From the NCBI RefSeq assembly GCF_051020985.1, contig NW_027475134.1, positions 3,596,001 to 3,660,000 on the forward strand: a stretch of DNA of 64,000 bases, read 5' to 3'. Shown here in pieces: positions 39,851-50,306 of the stretch; positions within the stretch are counted from its first letter, which is position 1; each line of letters begins with the position of its first letter. The translations under genes were made by a program, and so were the position numbers. This stretch comes from Nomia melanderi (taxonomy: Eukaryota > Arthropoda > Insecta > Hymenoptera > Halictidae). Below the pieces are notes generated by a model. The model worked only from the letters and a program-made list of their open reading frames with translations, ran no database searches and was not told where the DNA came from.

Positions 39851-41793
39851 TCTGTGCAGCGGGAACGACCTCGGACCACCAGGGGCCGAGAAAACCACAG
39901 TCTCATGGGGCCGGGCACTCAGAGTCAGGGGAAAATCCAAAATAGATCTGGTGATATCTCGGGTGCTATCACAGATTGCGCAATAAACCAAAGTGAATTA
40001 CCTGTAGGAGGCCCTGGCGCATGAATCTGTGCAGCGGGAACGTCGTCGGACCTCCAGGGGCCGATACAACGACCGTCTCATGGGGCCGGACACTCAGGGT
40101 CAGGGTAAAATCCAATATATATCTGGTGATATCTCGGGTGCTATAACAGATAGCGCAATAAATCAAAGTGCATTGTCTGTAGGTGGCCCTGGCGCATGAA
40201 TCTGTGCAGCGGGACCGTCCTCGGACCACCAGGGGCCGAGAAAACCACAGTCTCATGGGGCCGGACACTCAGGGTCAGGGGAAAATCCAATATATATCTG
40301 GTGATATCTCGGGTGCTATTACAGATAGAGCAATAAATCAAAGTGCATTGTCTGTAGGAGGCCCTCGCGCATGAATCTGTGCAGCGGGAACAACCTCGGA
40401 CCACCAGGGGCCGAGAAAACCACAGTCTCATGGGGCCGGACACTCAGGGTCAGGGCAAAATCCCATATATATCTGGTGATATCTCGGGTGCTATTAGAGA
40501 TAGCGCAATAAACCATTGTGAATTATCTGCAGGAGGCCCTGGCGCATGAATGTGTGCAGCGGGAACGACCTCGGACCACCAGGGGCCGAGAAAACCCCCG
40601 TCTCATGGGGCCGGACACTCAGGGTCAGGGAAAAATCCAATATATATCTGGTGATATCTCGGGCGCTATTAGAGATAGCGCAATAAACCAAAGTGAATTA
40701 TCTGCAGGTGGCCCTGGCGCATGAATCTGTGCAGCGGGAACGACCTCGGACCACCAGGGGCCGAGAAAACCACCGTCTCATGGGGCCGGACACTCAGGGT
40801 CAGGGAAAAATCCAATATATATCTGGTGATATCTCGGGTGCTATTACAGATAGCGCAATAAATGAAAGTGCATTACCTGTAGGAGGCCCTGGCGCATGAA
40901 TCTGTGCAGCGGGGACGTCCTCGGACCGCCAGGGGCCGAGACAACGACCGTCTCATGGGGCCGGACACTCAGGGTCAGGGTAAAATCCAATATATATCTG
41001 GTGATATATCGGGTGCTATTACAGATAGCGCAATAAATCAAAGTGCATTGTCTGTAGGAGGTCCTGGCGCATGAATCTGTGCAGCGGGAACGACCTCGGA
41101 CCACCAGGGGCCGAGAAAAGCACAGTCTCATGGGGCCGGACACTCAGGGTCAGGGTAAAATCCAATATATATCTGGTGATATCTCGGGTGCTATTAGAGA
41201 TAGCGCAATAAACCAAAGTGAATTATCTGCAGGAGGCCCTGGCGCATGAATCTGTGCAGCGGGAACGACCTCGGACCACCAGGGGCCGAGAAAACCACAG
41301 TCTCATGGGGCCGGACACTCAGGTTCAGGGGAAAATCCAATATATATCTGGTGATATCTCGGGTGCTATTAGAGATAGCGCAATAAACCAAAGTGAATTA
41401 TCTGCAGGAGGCCCTGGCGCATGAATCTGTGCAGCGGGAACGACCTCGGACCACCAGGGGCCGAGAAAACCACCGTCTCATGGGGCCGGACACTCAGGGT
41501 CAGGGGAAAATCCAATATGTATCTGGTGATATCTCGGGTGCTATTAGAGATAGCGCAATAAACCAAGTGAATTATCTGCAGGAGGCCCTGGCGCATGAAT
41601 CTGTGCAGCGGGAACGACCTCGGATCACCAGGGGCCGAGAAAACTACCGTCTCATGGGGCCGGACACCCAGAGTCAGTGGAAAATCCAATATATATTTGG
41701 TGATATCCCGGGCGCTATTAGAGATAGCGCAATAAACCAAAGTGAATTATCTGCAGGAGGCCCTAGCGCATGAATCTGTGCAGCGGGAACGAC

Positions 41794-41808
41794 CTCGGTC
41801 CACCCGGG
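41794..41808 (+). other. CENP-B-box-like site with CGGG end, 8 of 9 key bases
   Basis: CTCGGTCCACCCGGG fits the core pattern except for the first base (C instead of T). The CGGG arises together with a 1-base insertion relative to the standard CCACCAGGGGCC. Matching sites are at 43542, 46168 and 47392. No site in the window combines both correct ends. Confidence 0.3.
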
Positions 41809-42867
41809 GGCCGAGAAAACCACCGTCTCATGGGGCTGGACACTCAGGGTGAGGGAAATATCCAATATATATCTGTTGATATGTCGGGTGCTATTACAGA
41901 TAGCGCAATAAATCAAAGTGCATTGTCTGTAGGAGGCCCTGGCGCATGAATCTGTGCAGCGGGAACGACCTCGGACCACTAGGGGCCGAGAAAACCACAG
42001 TCTCATGGGGCCGGCCACTCAGGGTCAGGGAAAATCCAATATATATCTGGTGATATTTCGGGTGCTATTAGGGATAGCGCAATAAACCAAATTGAATTAT
42101 CTGCCGGAGGCCCTGGCGCATGAATATGTGCAGCGGGAACGACCTGGGTCCACCAGGGGCCGAGAAAACCACCGTCTCATGGGGCTGGACACTCAGGGTG
42201 AGGGAAATATCCAATATATATCTGGTGATATCTCGGGTGCTATTACAGATAGCGCAATAAATCAAAGTGCATTGTCAGTAGGAGGCCGCGGCGCATGAAT
42301 CTGGGCAGCGGGAACGACCTCGGACCACCAGGGGCCGAGAAAACCACAGTCACATTGGGCCGGACACTCAGGGTCAGGGAAAATCCAATATATATCTGGT
42401 GATATCTCGGGTGCTATTAGGGATAGCGCAATAAACCAAAGTGAATTATCTGCCGGAGGCCCTGGCGTATCAATCTGTGCAGCAGGAACGACCACGGATC
42501 ACCAGGGTCCGAGAAAACCACCGTCTCATGGGGCTGGACACTCAGGGTCAGGGAAAAATCCAATATATATCTGGTGATATCTCGGGCGCTATTAGAGATA
42601 GCGCAATAAACCAAAGTGAATTATCTGCAGGAGGCCCTGGCGCATGAATCTGTGCAGCGGGAACGACCTCGGTCCACCAGGGGCCGAGAAAACCACCGTC
42701 TCATGGGGCTGGACACTCAGGGTGAGGGAAAAATCCAATATGTATCTGGTGATATCTCGGGTGCTATTAGAGATAGCGCAATAAACGAAAGTGAATTATC
42801 TGCAGGAGGCCCGGGCGCATGAATCTGTGCAGCGGGAACGACCTCGGATCACCAGGGGCCGAGAAAA

Positions 42868-42917
42868 CCACCGACACATGGGGCCGGACACCCTAGGTCA
42901 TGTAAAAATCCAGCATA
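42868..42917 (+). repeat. Half-length version of the diverged segment
   Basis: The left half is close to the standard monomer (CCACCGACACATGGGGCCGG), while the right half, ACACCCTAGGTCATG followed by TAAAAATCCAGCATA, follows the diverged segment with about one difference in 29 bases. This is a visible recombinant between the two lineages, with the exchange point within a few bases of 42888. Confidence 0.8.
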
Positions 42918-43710
42918 TATCTGGTGATATCTCGGGTGCTATTGCAGATAGCGCAATAAATCAAAGTGCATTGTCTGTAGGAGGCCCTGGCGCATGAATC
43001 TGGGCAGCGGGAACGACCTCGGACATCCAGGGGCCGAGACAACGACCGTCTCATGGGGCCGGACCCTCAGGGTCAGGGTAAAATCCAATATATATCTGGT
43101 GATATCTCGGGTGCTATTAGAGATAGCGCAATAAACGAAAGTGAATTATCTGCAGGAGGCCCTGGCGCATGAATCTGTGCAGCGGGAACGACCTCGGACC
43201 ACCAGGGGCCGAGAAAACCACCGTCTCATGGGGCCGGACACTCAGGGTCAGGGAAAAATCCTATATATATCTGGTGATATCTCGGGTGCTATTAGAGATA
43301 GCGCAATAAACCAAGTGAGTTATCTGCAGGAGGTCCGGGCGCCTGAATCTGGGAAGCGGGAACGTCCTCGGACCACCAGGTGCCGAGAAAACCACCGTCT
43401 CATGGGGCGGGACACCCAGAGTCAGTGGAAAATCCAATATATATTTGGTGATATCCCGGTCGCTATTAGAGATAGCGCAATAAACCAAAGTGAATTATCT
43501 GCAGGAGGCCCTAGCGCATGAATCTGTGCAGCGGGAACCACCTCGGTCCACCCGGGGGCCGAGAAAACCACCGTCTCATGGGGCTGGACACTCAGGGTGA
43601 GGGAAATATCCAATATATATCTGTTGATATGTCGGGTGCTATTACAGATAGCGCAATAAATCAAAGTGCATTGTCTGTAGGAGGCCGTGGCGCATGAATC
43701 TGGGCAGCGG

Positions 43711-46700
43711 GAACGACCTCGGACCACCAGGGGCCGAGAAAACCACAGTCTCATGGGGCCGGGCACTCAGAGTCAGGGGAAAATCCAAAATAGATCTGGT
43801 GATATCTCGGGTGCTATCACAGATTGCGCAATAAACCAAAGTGAATTACCTGTAGGAGGCCCTGGCGCATGAATCTGTGCAGCGGGAACGTCGTCGGACC
43901 TCCAGGGGCCGATACAACGACCGTCTCATGGGGCCGGACACTCAGGGTCAGGGTAAAATCCAATATATATCTGGTGATATCTCGGGTGCTATAACAGATA
44001 GCGCAATAAATCAAAGTGCATTGTCTGTAGGTGGCCCTGGCGCATGAATCTGTGCAGCGGGACCGTCCTCGGACCACCAGGGGCCGAGAAAACCACAGTC
44101 TCATGGGGCCGGACACTCAGGGTCAGGGGAAAATCCAATATATATCTGGTGATATCTCGGGTGCTATTACAGATAGAGCAATAAATCAAAGTGCATTGTC
44201 TGTAGGAGGCCCTCGCGCATGAATCTGTGCAGCGGGAACAACCTCGGACCACCAGGGGCCGAGAAAACCACAGTCTCATGGGGCCGGACACTCAGGGTCA
44301 GGGCAAAATCCCATATATATCTGGTGATATCTCGGGTGCTATTAGAGATAGCGCAATAAACCATTGTGAATTATCTGCAGGAGGCCCTGGCGCATGAATG
44401 TGTGCAGCGGGAACGACCTCGGACCACCAGGGGCCGAGAAAACCCCCGTCTCATGGGGCCGGACACTCAGGGTCAGGGAAAAATCCAATATATATCTGGT
44501 GATATCTCGGGCGCTATTAGAGATAGCGCAATAAACCAAAGTGAATTATCTGCAGGTGGCCCTGGCGCATGAATCTGTGCAGCGGGAACGACCTCGGACC
44601 ACCAGGGGCCGAGAAAACCACCGTCTCATGGGGCCGGACACTCAGGGTCAGGGAAAAATCCAATATATAACTGGTGATATCTCGGGTGCTATTACAGATA
44701 GCGCAATAAACCAAAGTGAGTTATCTGCAGGAGGCCCTGGCGCCTGAAGCTGTGCAGCGGGAACGACCTCGGACCACCAGGGGCCGAGAAAACCACCGTC
44801 TCGAGGGGGCCGGACACTCTGGGTCAGAGAAAAATCCAATATATATGTGGTGATATCTCGGGTGCTATTACAGATAACGCAATAAATCAAAGTGCATTGT
44901 CTGTAGGAGGCCCTGGCGCATGAATGTGTGCAGCGGGAACGACCTAGGACCACCAGGGGCCGAGAAAACTACAGTCTCATGGGGCCGGACACTCAGGGTC
45001 AGGGGAAAATCCAATATATATCTGGTGATATCTCGGGTGCTATTAGAGATAGCGCAAAAAACCAAGGTGAATTATCTGCAGGAGGCCCTGGCGCATGAAT
45101 CTGTGCAACGGAAACGACCTCGGAGCACCAGGGGCCGAGAAAACGACAGTCTCAAGGGGCCGGACACTCAGGGTCAGGGGAAAATCCAATATATATCTGG
45201 TGATATCTCGGGTGCTATTACAGATAGCGCAATAAATGAAAGTGCATTACCTGTAGGAGGCCCTGGCGCATGAATCTGTGCAGCGGGGACGTCCTCGGAC
45301 CGCCAGGGGCCGAGACAACGACCGTCTCATGGGGCCGGACACTCAGGGTCAGGGTAAAATCCAATATATATCTGGTGATATATCGGGTGCTATTACAGAT
45401 AGCGCAATAAATCAAAGTGCATTGTCTGTAGGAGGTCCTGGCGCATGAATCTGTGCAGCGGGAACGACCTCGGACCACCAGGGGCCGAGAAAAGCACAGT
45501 CTCATGGGGCCGGACACTCAGGGTCAGGGTAAAATCCAATATATATCTGGTGATATCTCGGGTGCTATTAGAGATAGCGCAATAAACCAAAGTGAATTAT
45601 CTGCAGGAGGCCCTGGCGCATGAATCTGTGCAGCGGGAACGACCTCGGACCACCAGGGGCCGAGAAAACCACAGTCTCATGGGGCCGGACACTCAGGTTC
45701 AGGGGAAAATCCAATATATATCTGGTGATATCTCGGGTGCTATTAGAGATAGCGCAATAAACCAAAGTGAATTATCTGCAGGAGGCCCTGGCGCATGAAT
45801 CTGTGCAGCGGGAACGACCTCGGACCACCAGGGGCCGAGAAAACCACCGTCTCATGGGGCCGGACACTCAGGGTCAGGGGAAAATCCAATATATATCTGG
45901 TGATATCTCGGGTGCTATTAGAGATAGCGCAATAAACCAAGTGAATTATCTGCAGGAGGCCCTGGCGCATGAATCTGTGCAGCGGGAACGACCTCGGATC
46001 ACCAGGGGCCGAGAAAACTACCGTCTCATGGGGCCGGACACCCAGAGTCAGTGGAAAATCCAATATATATTTGGTGATATCCCGGGCGCTATTAGAGATA
46101 GCGCAATAAACCAAAGTGAATTATCTGCAGGAGGCCCTAGCGCATGAATCTGTGCAGCGGGAACGACCTCGGACCACCCGGGGGCCGAGAAAACCACCGT
46201 CTCATGGGGCTGGACACTCAGGGTGAGGGAAATATCCAATATATATCTGGTGATATCTCGGGTGCTATTACAGATAGCGCAATAAATCAAAGTGCATTGT
46301 CAGTAGGAGGCCGCGGCGCATGAATCTGGGCAGCGGGAACGACCTCGGACCACCAGGGGCCGAGAAAACCACAGTCACATTGGGCCGGACACTCAGGGTC
46401 AGGGAAAATCCAATATATATCTGGTGATATCTCGGGCGCTATTAGAGATAGCGCAATAAACCAAAGTGAATTATCTGCAGGAGGCCCTGGCGCATGAATC
46501 TGTGCAGCGGGAACGACCTCGGTCCACCAGGGGCCGAGAAAACCACCGTCTCATGGGGCTGGACACTCAGGGTGAGGGAAAAATCCAATATGTATCTGGT
46601 GATATCTCGGGTGCTATTAGAGATAGCGCAATAAACGAAAGTGAATTATCTGCAGGAGGCCCGGGCGCATGAATCTGTGCAGCGGGAACGACCTCGGATC

Positions 46701-47572
46701 ACCAGGGGCCGAGAAAACCACCGACACATGGGGCCGGACACCCTAGGTCATGTAAAAATCCAGCATATATCTGGTGATATCTCGGGTGCTATTGCAGATA
46801 GCGCAATAAATCAAAGTGCATTGTCTGTAGGAGGCCCTGGCGCATGAATCTGGGCAGCGGGAACGACCTCGGACATCCAGGGGCCGAGACAACGACCGTC
46901 TCATGGGGCCGGACCCTCAGGGTCAGGGTAAAATCCAATATATATCTGGTGATATCTCGGGTGCTATTAGAGATAGCGCAATAAACGAAAGTGAATTATC
47001 TGCAGGAGGCCCTGGCGCATGAATCTGTGCAGCGGGAACGACCTCGGACCACCAGGGGCCGAGAAAACCACCGTCTCATGGGGCCGGACACTCAGGGTCA
47101 GGGAAAAATCCTATATATATCTGGTGATATCTCGGGTGCTATTAGAGATAGCGCAATAAACCAAGTGAGTTATCTGCAGGAGGTCCGGGCGCCTGAATCT
47201 GGGAAGCGGGAACGTCCTCGGACCACCAGGTGCCGAGAAAACCACCGTCTCATGGGGCGGGACACCCAGAGTCAGTGGAAAATCCAATATATATTTGGTG
47301 ATATCCCGGTCGCTATTAGAGATAGCGCAATAAACCAAAGTGAATTATCTGCAGGAGGCCCTAGCGCATGAATCTGGGCAGCGGGAACCACCTCGGTCCA
47401 CCCGGGGGCCGAGAAAACCACCGTCTCATGGGGCTGGACACTCAGGGTGAGGGAAATATCCAATATATATCTGTTGATATGTCGGGTGCTATTACAGATA
47501 GCGCAATAAATCAAAGTGCATTGTCTGTAGGAGGCCGTGGCGCATGAATCTGGGCAGCGGGAACGACTTCGG
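43711..47572 (+). repeat. 22-monomer (about 3.85-kb) unit, copy 2
   Basis: Tandem partner of the preceding unit. Matching parts are almost identical: I saw one difference in the 41.4/45.8 kb part (ATATGTATC versus ATATATATC) and very few elsewhere. It has an additional piece at 44705-45205 that is not in copy 1 but matches 36.13-36.65 kb, including the CTCGAGGGGGCC insertion. It lacks the copy 1 monomers at about 41.9-42.5 kb. Confidence 0.85.
46718..46767 (+). repeat. Half-length version of the diverged segment, second copy
   Basis: Same hybrid as at 42868, 3850 bp downstream, duplicated as part of the 22-monomer block. Confidence 0.8.
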
Positions 47573-49815
47573 CCCACCAGGGGCCGAGAAGACCACCGTC
47601 TCATGGGGCCGGCCACTCAGGGTGAGGGGAAAATCCAATATATATCTGGTGATATCTCGGGTGCTATTAGAGATAGCGCAATAAGCCAAAGGGAATTATC
47701 TGCAGGAGGCCCTGGCGCATGAATCTGTGCAACGGGAACGACCTCGGACCACCAGGGGCCGAAAAAACCACAGTCTCCTGGGGCCGGACACTCAGGGTCA
47801 GGGAAAAATCCAATATATATCTGGTGATATCTCGGGTGCTATTACAGATAGCGCAATAAATCAAAGTGCATTGTCTGTAGGAGGCCCTGGCGCATGAATC
47901 TGTGCAGCGGGAACGACCTCGGACCACCAGGGGCCGAGAAAACCACAGTCTCATGGGGCCGGACACTCAGGGTCAGGGGAAAATCCAATATATATCTGGT
48001 GATATCTCGGGTGCTATTAAAGATAGCGCAATAAACTAAAGTGAATTATCTGCAGGAGGCCCTGGCGCATGAATGTGTGCAGCGGGAACGACCTCGGACC
48101 ACCAGGGGCCGAGAAAACCGCAGTCTCATGGGGCCGGACACTCAGGGTCAGGGAAAAATCCAATATATATCTGGTGATATCTCGGGTGCTATTAGAGATA
48201 GCGCAATAAATCAAAGTGCATTGTCTGTAGGAGGCCCTGGCGCAAGAATCTGTGCAGCGGGAACGACCTCGGAACACCAGGGGCCGAGAAAACCACCGTC
48301 TCATGGGGCAGGACACTCAGGGTCAGTGAAAAATCCAATATATATCTGGTGATATCTCGGGTGCTATTAGAGATAGCGCAATAAGCCAAAGGGAATTATC
48401 TGCAGGAGGCCCTGGCGCATGCATCAGTGCAGCGGGAACGACCTAGGACCACCAGGGGCCGAGAAAACCACAGTCTCATGGGGCCGGACACTCAGGGTCA
48501 GGGGAAAATCCAATATATATCTGGTGATATCTCGGGTGCTATTAGAGATAGCGCAATAAATCAAAGTGCATTGTCTGTAGGAGGCCCTGGTGCATGAATC
48601 TGTGCAGCGGGAACGACCTCGGAACACCAGGGGCCGAGAAAACCACCGTCTCATGGGGCAGGACACTCAGGGTCAGTGAAAAATCCAATATATATCTGGT
48701 GATATCTCGGGTGCTATTACAGATAGCGCAATAAATCAAAGTGCATTGTCTGTAGGAGACGCTGGCGCATGAACCTGTGCAGCGGGAACGTTCTCGGACC
48801 ACCAGGGGCCGAGAAAACGACCGTCTCATCGGGCCGGACGCTCAGGGTCAGTGAAAAATCCAATATATATCTGGTGATATCTCGGGTGCTATTAGAGATA
48901 GCGCAATAAACCAAGGTGAATTATCTGCAGGAGGCCCTGGCGCATGAATCTGTGCAACGGGAACGACCTCGGACCACCAGGGGCCGAGAAAACGACAGTC
49001 TCAAGGGGCCGGACACTCAGGGTCAGGGGAAAATCCAATATATATCTGGTGATATCTCTGGTGCTATTACAGATAGCGCAATAAATCAAAGTGCATTGTC
49101 TGTAGGAGGCCGTGGCGCATGAATCTGGGCAGCGGGAACGACTTCGGCCCACCAGGGGCCGAGAAGACCACCGTCTCATGGGGCCGGCCACTCAGGGTGA
49201 GGGGAAAATCCAATATATATCTGGTGATATCTCGGGTGCTATTAGAGATAGCGCAATAAGCCAAAGGGAATTATCTGCAGGAGGCCCTGGCGCATGAATC
49301 TGTGCAACGGGAACGACCTCGGACCACCAGGGGCCGAAAAAACCACAGTCTCCTGGGGCCGGACACTCAGGGTCAGGGAAAAATCCAATATATATCTGGT
49401 GATATCTCGGGTGCTATTACAGATAGCGCAATAAATCAAAGTGCATTGTCTGTAGGAGGCCCTGGCGCATGAATCTGTGCAGCGGGAACGACCTCGGACC
49501 ACCAGGGGCCGAGAAAACCACAGTCTCATGGGGCCGGACACTCAGGGTCAGGGGAAAATCCAATATATATCTGGTGATATCTCGGGTGCTATTAAAGATA
49601 GCGCAATAAACTAAAGTGAATTATCTGCAGGAGGCCCTGGCGCATGAATGTGTGCAGCGGGAACGACCTCGGACCACCAGGGGCCGAGAAAACCGCAGTC
49701 TCATGGGGCCGGACACTCAGGGTCAGGGAAAAATCCAATATATATCTGGTGATATCTCGGGTGCTATTAGAGATAGCGCAATAAATCAAAGTGCATTGTC
49801 TGTAGGAGGCCCTGG
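47505..49815 (+). repeat. 9-monomer (1575-bp) duplication
   Basis: About 735 bp at 47505-48240 recur at 49080-49815 with no difference that I could see. Markers are GGAGGCCGTGGCGCATGAATC, CTTCGGCCCACCAGGGG, GAGAAGACCACC, GGCCGGCCACTCAGGGTGAG, CAGTCTCCTGGGGCCGG and TATTAAAGATAGCG. The intervening monomers contain GTTCTCGGACC and GGAGACGCTGGCGC, which also occur at 22.3 and 50.5 kb. The near-perfect identity indicates a recent event. Confidence 0.85.
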
Positions 49816-50306
49816 CGCATGAATCTGTGCAGCGGGAACGACCTCGGACCACCAGGGGCCGAGAAAACCGCAGTCTCATGGGGCCAGACACTCAGGGTCA
49901 GGGGAAAATCCAATATATATCTGGTGATATCTCGGGTGCTATTACAGATAGAGCAATAGATCAAAGTGCATTGTCTGTAGGAGGCCCTGGCGCATGAATC
50001 TGTGCAGCGGGAACGACCTAGGACCACCAGGGGCCGAGAAAACCACAGTCTCATGGGGCCGGATACTCAGGGTCAGGGGAAAATCCAATATAGATCTGGT
50101 GATATCTCGGGTGCTATTACAGATAGCGCAATAAATCATAGTGCATTGTCTGTAGGAGGCCCTGGCGCATGAATCTGGCCAGCGGGAACGACCTCGGACC
50201 ACCAGCGGCCGAGAAAACCACCGTCTCATGGGGCCGGACACTCAGGGTCAGGGAAAAATCCAATATATATCTGGTGATATCTCGGGCGCTTTTAGAGATA
50301 GCGCAA

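Larger units (their letters stand above)
39855..43710 (+). repeat. 22-monomer (about 3.85-kb) unit, copy 1
   Basis: Three parts match the next copy at different offsets: 39855-40857 at 3848 bp, 40830-41870 at 4374 bp and 42540-43722 at 3850 bp, with a short 4025-bp step near 42250-42400. Markers include CAAAATAGATCTGG, GATACAACGACCG, GGCCCTCGCGCATGAATC, TTACCTGTAGGAGG, GGTCCACCCGGGGG and GGAGGTCCGGGCGCCTG. Relative to copy 2 it lacks three monomers at about 40857 and has three extra at about 41.9-42.5 kb, so total length is nearly the same. Confidence 0.85.
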
